Shown: positions 1 to 8,093, counted from the first letter of the stretch. The stretch: DNA of 64,000 nucleotides from Streptomyces sp. CMB-StM0423 (GCF_002847285.1 NZ_CP025407.1:6079001-6143000), one strand, 5' to 3'. The notes: generated by a model not told the origin, from the sequence alone. Numbers and translations: made by a program.

Positions 1-2
1 GA

Positions 3-239
3 GGCGAGGCGGAAGAGGCAACTCACGCTCTCGGCCCCGAGGTCATGGCACGCATGCCCCGTCCGACGGACGGAGAGATCACGGAGCTGAAATTCGTCGG
101 CTGCGACGGCCCCGGGTGGATTCTCAGGGGCATGATGTCCGGCATAGGAGCCATGGCGGCTGTCATCGACTTGAGGATCCATTTCCTCTTCACCCATACA
201 GTGGTCGACTTGCGGGCCCGGGACGGCGCCGGGGGGTGA
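3..239 (+). CDS. DUF3710 family protein, C-terminal part (5' end outside window)
   Basis: The frame is open from the window edge to a TGA at 237-239, so only the last 78 residues are present. The stretch with RMPRPTDGEITEL followed by GCDGPGWILRG resembles the conserved core of DUF3710 proteins, a family of unknown function common in actinomycetes. After that core the sequence (ISGIG, DLRIHFLF) departs from what I remember of the family end, so this may be a divergent or decayed copy. The gene would be transcribed toward the convergent NmrA-like gene at 277. Confidence 0.5.
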   Translation, partial: GEAEEATHALGPEVMARMPRPTDGEITELKFVGCDGPGWILRGMMSGIGAMAAVIDLRIHFLFTHTVVDLRARDGAGG

Positions 240-276
240 GCCGGCGCACGACGACGGCCGGGGCGGCCGGCGGGGG

Positions 277-1197
277 TCAGAGCGGGGCCGGCAGGTGGTC
301 CCGGGCCCACTGCTCGAAGGTGGTGAGCGGGATGCCGAGGGCCGTGGCGTACCGGGGGCGGCCGGGCTGGCCGGCGGTGTTGAGCCACTCGTGCGCGACG
401 CCCATCGGCGGCATGCCGGCGGCGAGGGCCTCCTCGGCGGTCATGTCCGGGGCGGGCAGGTGCGTACCGAGGACGCGGGAGAGGACGTCGGCGATCTCCG
501 TCATCGACAGGTAGTCGCTCGCCAACTCCAGTTCGACGCGGTCGAACCGCTCCGGCTCGGCGATCGCCGCGGCCGCCGCGTGCCCGATGTCGGCCACCGC
601 GACCAGGGACAGCCGGGTCCCGGGGTTCAGGACGCTCACCAGGCCGCCCTCGATGCCGCGCGGGAGGAGAAACCCCATGGATGGGAGGAAGTTCTCCATG
701 AACGTGCCTGGCTTGAGGAGCGTCCAGCGCGGGAAGCCGGCCGCGCGGAGGTGGTCCTGGACGGCAGCCTTGGCGGTCAGGCCGGCCTCCACCGCCCAGC
801 GCCCCTCGGCCCAGCCGGGGGTCTCGGTGTGCTGCCCGGCGCCGGTGACGGAGGTGTGCACGAACTGCCGGACCCCTGCGGTCCGCGCGCCCTCGATGAG
901 GTTGACGCCCTGGGCCACCTCCCCGTCGAAGTCGAAGCCGTCCGCGGTCATGGCGGGCATCTGTACGGAGAACACCGCCCGGGCCCCGGTCGCGGCCCGG
1001 ATGACGGAGTCGCGGTCGTGGAGATCGCCGGCCACCACCTCGGCGCCGAGAGCCGCGACGGTCCGGGCCCGGTCACCGCCCGGGTCCCGTACCAGCGCGC
1101 GGACGGGCACACCCGCCGCCCGCAGGGCGCGCGCGGTGGCGCCGCCCTGCCTGCCGGTGGCGCCGGTGACCAGGACGGGCGCGGAATCTGCGGACAT
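277..1197 (-). CDS. NmrA-like NAD(P)-binding oxidoreductase
   Basis: The 306-residue protein opens with a Rossmann dinucleotide-binding motif (VLVTGATGRQGG) followed by GVPVRALVRDP, the layout of NmrA/QOR2-type atypical short-chain dehydrogenases. These act either as NAD(P)H-dependent reductases or as redox sensors. No YxxxK catalytic pair stands out, which fits the NmrA group. The ATG at 1197 was chosen because the Rossmann fold begins six residues later. It is divergent from a TetR regulator, and a perfect dyad lies in the 105-bp gap, so it is probably that regulator's target. Substrate unknown. Confidence 0.85.
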   Translation of the reverse strand: MSADSAPVLVTGATGRQGGATARALRAAGVPVRALVRDPGGDRARTVAALGAEVVAGDLHDRDSVIRAATGARAVFSVQMPAMTADGFDFDGEVAQGVNLIEGARTAGVRQFVHTSVTGAGQHTETPGWAEGRWAVEAGLTAKAAVQDHLRAAGFPRWTLLKPGTFMENFLPSMGFLLPRGIEGGLVSVLNPGTRLSLVAVADIGHAAAAAIAEPERFDRVELELASDYLSMTEIADVLSRVLGTHLPAPDMTAEEALAAGMPPMGVAHEWLNTAGQPGRPRYATALGIPLTTFEQWARDHLPAPL

Positions 1198-1218
1198 GGC
1201 GCTCCTCGGGTGCTCGCC

Positions 1219-1253
1219 GGAACCTAAACGGCGGGGCCCGCCGTTTAGGTTCC
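1219..1253. promoter_or_regulatory. Operator dyad between NmrA-like and TetR genes
   Basis: A perfect inverted repeat with 17-bp arms around one central G (half-site GGAACCTAAACGGCGGG) lies in the divergent promoter region. A weaker second palindrome with the same GGCGGG/CCGCC centre and a CTTAG flank sits at about 1264-1283, close to the TetR start codon. This is the expected place for autoregulatory TetR binding; binding itself is inferred. Confidence 0.75.
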
Positions 1254-1302
1254 GGGTACGATACGGCGGGCCCCGCCACTTAGCAAACCCGGAGGCGACA
1301 CC

Positions 1303-1872
1303 ATGCCCGGCACCGGCCAGCGCGCAGACGCGCGGCGCAACTACGCGCGCATCCTCGCCGTGGCCTCGGAAGAGGTCGCCGCGCACGGCGCCGACGCCTC
1401 CCTGGAACAGATCGCCCGCACCGCGGGAGTCGGGTCGGCGACCGTACGAAGGCACTTCCCCACGCGCCGCGCGCTCCTGGAGGCGGTCTCCAGGGAGCGG
1501 ATCGAGGCCCTGGGCCTCCGTGCGCACGCCCTGACCGGAAGGGCGGACAGCCGCGGCGCGCTCCTGGAATGGCTGGACGAGGTGGTGGCCTACTGCGTCG
1601 CCGCCCGCGGCCTGGCCGCCGCGCTCTCCTACGACACCGCCGGGGCGGACCCCGTACACGGCAACACCTGCGCGGCGGCGCTGGCAGGAGCGGCGGCCCC
1701 GCTGCTGCACCGGGCGGTCCAGGACGGCGAGGTGACCCCGGACGCCGCGGTCACCGACCTGATCACCCTGATCGTCGGCATCACCCTGGCCACGGAACAC
1801 CACCCGGACCCCGCCACCGAGGCGAACCGCCTCTTCCACCTGGCGGTCACGGGCCTGAGCCCGCAGAACTGA
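1303..1872 (+). CDS. TetR/AcrR family transcriptional regulator
   Basis: The 189-residue protein has an N-terminal TetR helix-turn-helix (about residues 12-58: ILAVASEEVAAHG, LEQIARTAGVGSATVRRHF) and an alpha-helical ligand-binding C-terminal domain. The ATG at 1303 is preceded by GGAGG at 1291. It likely represses itself and the divergent NmrA-like oxidoreductase through the dyads at 1219-1283. The inducer is unknown; the oxidoreductase partner suggests an electrophile or redox-active compound. Confidence 0.9.
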   Translation: MPGTGQRADARRNYARILAVASEEVAAHGADASLEQIARTAGVGSATVRRHFPTRRALLEAVSRERIEALGLRAHALTGRADSRGALLEWLDEVVAYCVAARGLAAALSYDTAGADPVHGNTCAAALAGAAAPLLHRAVQDGEVTPDAAVTDLITLIVGITLATEHHPDPATEANRLFHLAVTGLSPQN

Positions 1873-1902
1873 CCGGCGGCGCAGGCCGGGGTCACTTGGT
1901 AT

Positions 1903-1930
1903 CCTTTACTTTGTGACAGAGAAAGTAAGG
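1903..1930. promoter_or_regulatory. Inverted repeat over the antitoxin start codon
   Basis: CCTTTACTTT at 1903 and GAAAGTAAGG at 1921 form a near-perfect dyad that spans the GTG start at 1913. AbrB/MazE antitoxins usually repress their own promoter, so this is a plausible autoregulatory operator. The position over the start codon would also place a hairpin in the translation initiation region. Confidence 0.6.
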
Positions 1931-2161
1931 AAAGTGCGCCGCTGCACCGCGAAGGTGTCCAGCAAGAACCAGATCACTCTCCCTGTCGCCGCGCTGCGCG
2001 CCGCCCACATCCACCCCGGCGACATACTGCGCGTCGAGGTCGATGATCAGGGCAGGCTGACCCTGGTGCCCGAGCAGGACCCCCTGGATACGGTCGCGGT
2101 CTTCCCGGGGCTCTCCGACAGCGCAGACCTGGAGGCGGAGCGCGACGCATGGGACGCGTGA
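1913..2161 (+). CDS. AbrB/MazE-type antitoxin
   Basis: The 82-residue protein has a SpoVT-AbrB swapped-hairpin DNA-binding domain in residues 10-55 (AKVSSKNQITLPVAALRAA, then a GDILRVEVDDQGRLTLVP strand pair), followed by an acidic tail (SADLEAERDAWDA) of the kind that wraps the toxin. It starts with GTG and has no obvious Shine-Dalgarno sequence. Its last 13 bases overlap the toxin gene, so translation is coupled. Role: neutralise the PIN-domain RNase and repress the operon. Confidence 0.9.
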   Translation: MTEKVRKVRRCTAKVSSKNQITLPVAALRAAHIHPGDILRVEVDDQGRLTLVPEQDPLDTVAVFPGLSDSADLEAERDAWDA

Positions 2162-2565
2162 TCCTCGACTCCAGCGTCCTCCTCGCGCTGCTCGACCCCG
2201 GTGACGCGCTGCACGCGTCGGCGCGGCAGGCCGTGTCGTCCATGCGGCACGACGGACACGAACTCGCCGTTCCCGCATCGGTGCTGAGCGAGTGCCTGGT
2301 ACGTGCTCACAGGCAGGGAGGAAGCGATACGGCTGCCGACGTGGAGAAGGCCATCGACCGCATCGCGGTCGATGTGCTCCCCCTCGACCGCCGTATCGCG
2401 CGCGTCGCGGCGGCGCTCAGGGCCCAGCAGAAGGCACTCCGGCTGCCGGACGCGCTGGTGATCGCCACGGCGACGGCGACCGGCGCGTTCGCGGTGCTGA
2501 CCGGTGACAAGCGCTGGGACGGCGTCGACCCCCTCGTGGAGATCGTCACCCCGCACGAGGAGTGA
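2149..2565 (+). CDS. PIN-domain RNase toxin (VapC-like)
   Basis: The 138-residue protein has the acidic PIN-domain active site: Asp7 in VILDSSV, Glu48 in VLSECL, Asp101 in LPDALVIATA and Asp120 in LTGDKRW. These residues coordinate Mg2+/Mn2+ for RNA cleavage. The length is normal for VapC. It starts inside the antitoxin gene (13-bp overlap), the standard type II toxin-antitoxin arrangement. The target RNA cannot be predicted from sequence. Confidence 0.92.
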   Translation: MGRVILDSSVLLALLDPGDALHASARQAVSSMRHDGHELAVPASVLSECLVRAHRQGGSDTAADVEKAIDRIAVDVLPLDRRIARVAAALRAQQKALRLPDALVIATATATGAFAVLTGDKRWDGVDPLVEIVTPHEE

Positions 2566-2956
2566 CCTGACCACGTCCAGGCGAGAACGGGCCGGATTCC
2601 CAGTGTCGTTCGTCGTCGGCGGTGGGGCTTCGGGACAGGTGGTGGAGCAGGCGGTCGGCTTGCCATGGGGCGTACCGGTCCGCCGCCGCGGCGGCCAATT
2701 CGCCCGCCGCGTTCGCCTGTCCCCAGGCTGCGGCGTCCTGTTCCGTGACCGGGTGGCCCGCGGCGCGGGCCACCCGGGCGCGTTCAGCGGCCGGTCCGAT
2801 GGGGCGGAAAACGGTCTGGAACGTGGCCTCGAATGCGTCCAGCACGGCCTCCCGGGCGTACTCCGCCGCCTGCACGATTCCGGCGGCACTCACGTACGCG
2901 GCCCGGTAAGCCTCGAAGGCGGAGTCGTCGACGGCGGCCGGAGCCGCGGCTCTCAT
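2546..2956 (-). CDS. Hypothetical protein
   Basis: The frame encodes 136 residues, rich in Ala and Arg, with helical composition (AFEATFQTVFRPIGPAAERARVARAAG) and a conspicuous AAAWGQANAAGELAAAAADRYAPWQ segment. I recognise no domain. It converges on the toxin gene with a 20-bp 3' overlap and lies 37 bp upstream of the end of the methyltransferase gene, which reads in the same direction. Coding is plausible but not proven. Confidence 0.45.
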   Translation of the reverse strand: MRAAAPAAVDDSAFEAYRAAYVSAAGIVQAAEYAREAVLDAFEATFQTVFRPIGPAAERARVARAAGHPVTEQDAAAWGQANAAGELAAAAADRYAPWQADRLLHHLSRSPTADDERHWESGPFSPGRGQVTPRAG

Positions 2957-2993
2957 GCCCGCGGCCCGGACGGCCGGGGGTGCCGACCCTTCG

Positions 2994-3677
2994 TCAAGAA
3001 ACGCCGGCTGACAGCATGCCGGTCATCAGCAAAGTCCGGGCTTCCTGACGCGTCGTGGTGTGGGCGAAGCCCGCCCGGGTGAGCAGGTCGGTCCAGACGC
3101 AGGGCTGAAGCACCCAGCGGTGCATCGTCGTTGCCTCGCCCGCCGGTGTTCTCGCCGGGATATCGGCGCGTACGACATCCGCCTGCGCGGCGGCGCCGTT
3201 CGCGTAGCGGGCGAGGGTGGAGAACACGAGCCGGCCGCCGGGGCGCAGGGCGGTGGCCGCTGCCGGGAGCAGGGCGCGGGGGTCGGTGAAGTCGACGGCG
3301 CCGAAGACGCTGTAGAGCACGTCGTACGTGTCCGGTGTCCTGCGCAGGTGTGTGGCCGCATCGGCGTGGACGAGCCGGAGCCGGGGGGCAAGGTACGCGT
3401 ACAGGCTGGAGGCCAGGGCGTGTTGGGCCGGGGAGGCGTCGATCGCGTCCACCCGGGCGGGGCGATGACGCGACGCCAGGTACGCGGCCTGCCGCGCCGG
3501 CCCGGCCCCCAGATCGCCCGCCCGCAGGCCGGTGACCTCCCCCAGGATCTCCGCGCCCGGCCCGCCGTCCCCGGACCACGTCCAGCGGAAGGTGTCCGGG
3601 ACCGCGCGGTCCCGTTCCGCGCGGACGCGGCCGTAGTGGTGCCAGAGGTCGGGTGTCGTCTCCACCCACCCCATCAT
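2994..3677 (-). CDS. Class I SAM-dependent methyltransferase
   Basis: From the ATG at 3677 the protein has 227 residues. Motif I reads GDLGAGPARQAAYLA, followed by an acidic strand end (VDAIDASPAQ) and motifs YDVLYSVFGAVDF and LRPGGRLVFSTLA, the Methyltransf_25/11 fold. It begins MMGWVETTPDLWHHYGRVRAERD, which fits small-molecule methyltransferases of this type. The frame extends upstream, but those 25 codons look non-coding. The substrate is unknown and no neighbour gives a clue. Confidence 0.8.
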   Translation of the reverse strand: MMGWVETTPDLWHHYGRVRAERDRAVPDTFRWTWSGDGGPGAEILGEVTGLRAGDLGAGPARQAAYLASRHRPARVDAIDASPAQHALASSLYAYLAPRLRLVHADAATHLRRTPDTYDVLYSVFGAVDFTDPRALLPAAATALRPGGRLVFSTLARYANGAAAQADVVRADIPARTPAGEATTMHRWVLQPCVWTDLLTRAGFAHTTTRQEARTLLMTGMLSAGVS

Positions 3678-3818
3678 GGCGCGCACGGGGTCCGCCCGCC
3701 GGGGGTTACCCCCCTGCGGCGTACGGGAGTTGGCCCGATGGCCGCAGGTCACGCCCCCGCCGTAGCTTCAGGTCCCCGGGCCGCCACCCGGCACCCGAGG
3801 CACCCCCCGAGGAGCACG

Positions 3819-6002
3819 ATGCGCAGACCCTCCCTCACCTCCCTCGCCCTGCTCGCCGCCACCACCCTCACCGCCACCCTGTCCGCCGCCGCACCCGCCT
3901 CCGCCGCAACCACCCCCTCGACCGGCGGCGGCCAGACCATCGACTGGGGCCCCTGCTCCGCCCAGCAGCACCCCGACCTGGTGAAAGCCGGAGCCGAGTG
4001 CGGGCAGCTCACCGTGCCCCTCGACTACGCCGCCCCCCGGGGCCGCACCATCGACATCGCCGTCTCGCGCATCCGCGCCACCGCCGAGCCCTCCCAGCGC
4101 CGCGGCATCCTCCTCGCCAACCCCGGCGGACCCGGCGGGCCCGGACTCGACTACCCCCTCGCCCTCAGCCCCGTACTGGGCGAGGTCGCCGACCGCTACG
4201 ACCTCATCGGCTTCGACCCCCGCTTCCTCGGCGACAGCACCCCCCTCGCCTGTACGCCCCCCGCCGGGCCGCCCGCCCCGGCCGCCGGCAACCACCGGCA
4301 GCTCTTCGACGCCACGGTCGCGTCCGCCCGCGACATGGGGCAGCGCTGCGGCCGGCCCCCGGGCAACACCGCGCTGCTGCCCCACGCCACCAGCCGCAAC
4401 GTCGCCCGCGACATGGACGCCATCCGCGCCGCCCTCCGCGAGCCCGCGCTGTCCTACTTCGGCGTCTCCTACGGCGCCGACCTCGGCGCCGTCTACACCC
4501 AGCTCTTCCCCCGCCGCGCCGACCGCATCGTCCTGGACAGCGGCACCGACCCCTCGCTCACGCAGTACGAGCTCTTCCAGGTCACCGGCCCCGCCGCCGA
4601 AGCGGGCCTCGACGAGTGGGCGGCGTGGACGGCCGCGCGCCACGACACGTACCGCCTGGGCCGCACTGCCCCGCGCGTCCGCGCCACCGTGGAAAGGCTG
4701 GTCACGCGGGCGGAGCGGCAGCCGATCAGCGTCGGCGGCCACGTCGCGGACGCCGGCCGGCTGCGGCTGATCATGCACCAGTTGGTGCAGTACGAGGAGA
4801 GCGACCCGGAGCTGGCGCGCATCGTACGCAACCTCCGCGACGCCCTCGACGGGCACCCGGTCGAGCCCGACCCGGTACTCGCGCAGTGGCTGACGCTGCT
4901 CAACTCACCCGACGCAGACGCGCTGTTCGCCGTCCCGTCGTTCACCATGTGCGCGGACGGCGGCTGGCCCGCGGGCGGCTGGCCCGCCGGCACGAACGCC
5001 TACTGGCGCGCCACCCAGAAGAGCCGCGCAACCGAGCCGGTCTTCGGCCCCAAGGCCAACGCCGTCTCCGCCTGCACCTACTGGCCGGTCGAACCCGGCG
5101 ACACCGGCACCGTCATCGACAACGACGTACCCGTCCTCGTCCTCCACGCCACCCGCGACAACAACACCCCGTACGCGGGCGGCGTCGCCCTCCACCGCGC
5201 ACTCGGCGGCTCCCGCCTCCTGACCGCCGACATCCGCAGCCACGGCGTCTACGCCAACTCCGTCAGCGGCAACGAGCCCATCACCTGCGCCGACAACGCC
5301 GTCAACGCCTACCTCGCCGGCGGCCCCCTCCCGGCGACCGGCCGCACCTGCACGCCCCGACCGCCCCGGCCGGCCACCGCCTCAGCGCGCGGTGGCCGTC
5401 CGCAGCCCGAACCCGACCGGCACCGGCTGATGCCACTGCACCCCGCGAGCCCAGACCGCACCGGCGGGTTCACGGGACAGCCGCCCAGGACCTCCCCGTA
5501 CGCCGCTCACGCCTCCGCGGGCCGGGCGTCCTCGGGACCGCCGTCCGCAGCCGGGCCGTCCGCCGCCGCGTCCGCCGGCTCCGTCTCCTCCGCCAGCTTC
5601 ACCACCGCCACCGCCGCGACCACCACCCCCGCGACCGTGACCAACTTCTCCAACGCGCTGCCGAATCCGAAAAGCATGCGAACCTCCCCCTCACCGGCCA
5701 CCAGCCTAGCGCCGACCAGTGACAGAGGTCACTTGCCCGCGGCCAGCTCCGCCAGCACCCCGTCCGTGAACGGCGGCCACGCCTCCGTCGCCCAGTCCCC
5801 GAAGCCCTTGTCCGCCAGCGCCACGCAGGCCGCCCCGTGCCCCGCCGCCGTCGGCGCCTCCGGGTCGACCCACAGGAACGTGCCGGACTGGCCGAAGTGC
5901 CCGTACGTCCCCGGGGAGGACGACGCCCCCGTCCAGTGCGGCGACTTCCCGTTGCGGATCTCGAAGCCCAGACCCCAGTCGTTCGGGTTCATGTGGCCGT
6001 AG
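3819..6002 (+). CDS. Secreted alpha/beta-hydrolase peptidase (S33 tripeptidyl aminopeptidase type) with abnormal 3' extension
   Basis: The ATG at 3819 opens a Sec signal peptide (SLTSLALLAATTLTATLSA, Ala-x-Ala near residue 30). The mature part has the oxyanion motif NPGGPGGPG, nucleophile elbow GVSYG (about residue 216), acid in HATRDNNTP (about 447) and His in SHGVY (about 474), the layout of Streptomyces SlpD/SlpE tripeptidyl aminopeptidases. Homologous similarity ends near ATGRTC (about 5350), where family members stop. The frame then runs on without a stop to 6002, across a small gene and part of the serine hydrolase on the other strand. A +1 shift after 5355 would end the protein at 5430. 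I trust the 3819-5367 part only. Confidence 0.7.
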   Translation: MRRPSLTSLALLAATTLTATLSAAAPASAATTPSTGGGQTIDWGPCSAQQHPDLVKAGAECGQLTVPLDYAAPRGRTIDIAVSRIRATAEPSQRRGILLANPGGPGGPGLDYPLALSPVLGEVADRYDLIGFDPRFLGDSTPLACTPPAGPPAPAAGNHRQLFDATVASARDMGQRCGRPPGNTALLPHATSRNVARDMDAIRAALREPALSYFGVSYGADLGAVYTQLFPRRADRIVLDSGTDPSLTQYELFQVTGPAAEAGLDEWAAWTAARHDTYRLGRTAPRVRATVERLVTRAERQPISVGGHVADAGRLRLIMHQLVQYEESDPELARIVRNLRDALDGHPVEPDPVLAQWLTLLNSPDADALFAVPSFTMCADGGWPAGGWPAGTNAYWRATQKSRATEPVFGPKANAVSACTYWPVEPGDTGTVIDNDVPVLVLHATRDNNTPYAGGVALHRALGGSRLLTADIRSHGVYANSVSGNEPITCADNAVNAYLAGGPLPATGRTCTPRPPRPATASARGGRPQPEPDRHRLMPLHPASPDRTGGFTGQPPRTSPYAAHASAGRASSGPPSAAGPSAAASAGSVSSASFTTATAATTTPATVTNFSNALPNPKSMRTSPSPATSLAPTSDRGHLPAASSASTPSVNGGHASVAQSPKPLSASATQAAPCPAAVGASGSTHRNVPDWPKCPYVPGEDDAPVQCGDFPLRISKPRPQSFGFMWP
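5507..5677 (-). CDS. Small single-pass membrane protein
   Basis: The 56-residue frame starts at ATG 5677 with an excellent Shine-Dalgarno (GGGGGAGG, 5 bases upstream). It reads MLFGFGSALEKL, then a hydrophobic helix (VTVAGVVVAAVAVVKLA), then an acidic, Asp/Ala/Gly-rich cytoplasmic-type tail. No family recognised. It lies antisense to the abnormal 3' extension of the peptidase frame. The ribosome site and protein-like composition make this strand the likelier coding one here. Confidence 0.6.
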   Translation of the reverse strand: MLFGFGSALEKLVTVAGVVVAAVAVVKLAEETEPADAAADGPAADGGPEDARPAEA

Positions 6003-6568
6003 CCCGGCAGCACGCCCTTCAGACCGGGGAAGCAGACCGACGTCGCCTCCGCGTGCGTCTCGTCCGAGACCAGCCGCGGCACCAGCAGCTCGCCCGCGAA
6101 CCTGGCCAGGTCCGCGACCGTCGAGGTGGCGTCCTTCGCCGGAGAGCCGTCCAGCGTCGTCGCCGTCATGCCCAGCGGCACGAACACCGCGTCCCGGACG
6201 TACTCCGCCAGCGGTATGTCCGTCGCCTTCGCGAGGTGGTCGCCCAGGACCTCGAAGCCGGCGTTCGAGTACAGCCTGCGGGTGCCGGGCGCCGCCATCA
6301 CGCGGTGCTCGTCGAAACCGAGCCCGGACGTGTGCGCCAGCAGGTGGCGTACGGTCGAGCCCTCGGGCCCCGCCGGCTCGTCCAGCTCGATCGCGCCCTC
6401 CTCGACGGCCACCAGCACCGCGTACGCCACCAGGGGCTTCGTCACCGACGCCAGGTAGAAGCGGTGGTCCGCCGGGCCGTGGGCCCCGGCGATCGAGCCG
6501 TCGGCGCGTACCGCCGCGGCCGCCGCGGTACCGACGGGCCACGACTCGATCACAAGCAGGCTGTCCAT
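5729..6568 (-). CDS. Beta-lactamase-fold serine hydrolase
   Basis: The 279-residue protein belongs to the class C beta-lactamase/penicillin-binding-like group. It has the SxxK nucleophile motif (LASVTK, about residue 43), YSN as the YxN motif, and HFGQSG in the place of KTG. No signal peptide is visible, so it is probably a cytoplasmic esterase or peptidase rather than a true beta-lactamase. It is divergent from the MerR gene at 6655. Confidence 0.85.
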   Translation of the reverse strand: MDSLLVIESWPVGTAAAAAVRADGSIAGAHGPADHRFYLASVTKPLVAYAVLVAVEEGAIELDEPAGPEGSTVRHLLAHTSGLGFDEHRVMAAPGTRRLYSNAGFEVLGDHLAKATDIPLAEYVRDAVFVPLGMTATTLDGSPAKDATSTVADLARFAGELLVPRLVSDETHAEATSVCFPGLKGVLPGYGHMNPNDWGLGFEIRNGKSPHWTGASSSPGTYGHFGQSGTFLWVDPEAPTAAGHGAACVALADKGFGDWATEAWPPFTDGVLAELAAGK

Positions 6569-6599
6569 GCGCCGAGCCTAACCCGCGCATATCGTGTTG

Positions 6600-6617
6600 C
6601 TTGGAGTGCACTCCAAG
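6600..6617. promoter_or_regulatory. MerR-type operator palindrome
   Basis: A perfect 18-bp palindrome, cttggagtgcactccaag, lies 38 bp upstream of the MerR start, between two divergent genes. MerR regulators bind such short dyads between -35 and -10 elements. The site probably serves the merR-aldo/keto reductase operon and possibly the serine hydrolase. Confidence 0.7.
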
Positions 6618-6654
6618 TCAGTAGCGTCGACGCGTCGAGAGTGGGGAGCCTGCA

Positions 6655-7068
6655 ATGAGCCTGACCACAGCGGCCCGGGTACGCCCCGAGGGCCAGGAGC
6701 ACTTCTCCATCAGCGAGGTCGTCTCCTTCACGGGGCTGAGCGCGCACACCCTGCGCTGGTACGAGCGCATCGGGCTGCTCAACGACGTCCACCGCTCGCA
6801 CACCGGGCAGCGCCTCTACACCAACGACGACCTCGACTGGCTCGACTTCGTCCGCAAGCTGCGGCTCACCGGGATGCCGGTCGCCGACATGGTGCGCTAC
6901 GCCGAGCTCGTCCGGGCCGGCGACCAGACGATGACCGAGCGCACCCAGCTCTTCCGCGAGCACCGCGAGGTGGTCAAACAGCAGATCGCGGATCTGCAGA
7001 CGACGCTCGCCGTCCTCGACTTCAAGATCGAATTCTACGAGGGAGTAGCCTCCGGATGCACTCCATGA
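6655..7068 (+). CDS. MerR family transcriptional regulator
   Basis: The 137-residue protein has the MerR winged helix in residues 17-85 (FSISEVVSFTGLSAHTLRWYERIGLL, then GQRLYTNDDLDWLDFVRKLRLTGM) and a long coiled-coil dimerisation helix with QQIADLQTTLAVLDFKIEFYE. It lacks the cysteines of metal-sensing members, so the signal is probably organic. The gene overlaps the aldo/keto reductase start (ATGA if the inner ATG is used), which implies it controls that enzyme. Confidence 0.92.
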   Translation: MSLTTAARVRPEGQEHFSISEVVSFTGLSAHTLRWYERIGLLNDVHRSHTGQRLYTNDDLDWLDFVRKLRLTGMPVADMVRYAELVRAGDQTMTERTQLFREHREVVKQQIADLQTTLAVLDFKIEFYEGVASGCTP

Positions 7069-8078
7069 ACACCCCCGTCGCCACCGTCCCCCTCGGCACC
7101 GACGGGCCCCGGGTCGGGGTCCAGGGCCTCGGCTGCATGGGCATGAGCTTCGCGTACGGGCCCACCGACGCGGACGCCGCCCGAGCCACCCTCGACCGCG
7201 CCCTCGAACTCGGCATCACCCTGTACGACACCGCCGACATGTACGCCGACGGCGAGAACGAGAAGTTCATCGCCCCCTTCATCCGCGCCAACCGGGACGC
7301 CGTCACCCTGGCCTCCAAGTTCTCGCTCTCCACCGACCCCGAGGATCCGCAGAAGCGCGTGATCCGCAACGACCGGCCCTATCTGCGCTCCTGCATCGAG
7401 GGCAGCCTGCGCCGGCTCGGCGTGGAGACCATCGACCTGTACTACATGCACCGCCGCGACCTGCGCGTCCCGATCGAGGACACGGTCGGCTTCATGGCCG
7501 AGCTGGTCCAGGAGGGCAAGGTGCGGCACCTCGGGCTGAGCGAGGTCACCGGCGCGGAGCTGCGCGCCGCGCACGCGGTGCACCCGATCGCGGCGGTGCA
7601 GTCGGAGTGGTCGGTCTTCAGCCGGGACGTGGAGCGGACGGCGGTGCCCGCGGCGCGGGAGCTGGGCGTCGCCTTCGTGCCGTACTCGCCGCTCGGCCGG
7701 GGCTTCCTCACCGGGTCCTTCGTCAACGCCGAGGAGGACCTGACCGCCGACGACTTCCGCCGGACGATGCCGCGCTTCACCGGCGGCAACGGCGCGAAGA
7801 ACGCCGAACTGCTCGCGCCGCTGCGGCAGGTCGCCGAGGCGCACGGGGCGACGCCGGCGCAGATCGCGCTCGCGTGGGTGCACGGGCAGGCGGCGCTGCG
7901 CGGGATGACGGTGGTGCCGATCCCGGGGACGCGGAAGCCGTCGCGGGTGGAGGAGAACGCCGCGGCGACGGTGATCGAGCTGACGGAGGCGGAGCGGGCG
8001 CTGCTGGAGCCGCTGGCCGGACAGGTCGCGGGGCCGCGGTACGCGGACGTCGGCTTCACGTCGGCGGGCAGGGAGTAG
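7056..8078 (+). CDS. Aldo/keto reductase
   Basis: The 340-residue NADPH-dependent reductase has the AKR barrel with motifs GLGCMGMSFAYGP, the catalytic Asp in LYDTADMYADGENE, the Lys in ASKF, the His region YYMHRRD, and the cofactor-binding segment VPIPGTRKPSRVEEN. It resembles the AKR13/YhdN-like group that reduces aldehydes and methylglyoxal-type carbonyls. ATG 7056 is favoured by GGGAG at 7041; ATG 7065, overlapping the merR stop, is the alternative. It is the likely target of the preceding regulator. Confidence 0.92.
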   Translation: MHSMNTPVATVPLGTDGPRVGVQGLGCMGMSFAYGPTDADAARATLDRALELGITLYDTADMYADGENEKFIAPFIRANRDAVTLASKFSLSTDPEDPQKRVIRNDRPYLRSCIEGSLRRLGVETIDLYYMHRRDLRVPIEDTVGFMAELVQEGKVRHLGLSEVTGAELRAAHAVHPIAAVQSEWSVFSRDVERTAVPAARELGVAFVPYSPLGRGFLTGSFVNAEEDLTADDFRRTMPRFTGGNGAKNAELLAPLRQVAEAHGATPAQIALAWVHGQAALRGMTVVPIPGTRKPSRVEENAAATVIELTEAERALLEPLAGQVAGPRYADVGFTSAGRE

Positions 8079-8093
8079 GGCTGAGACGACGCC

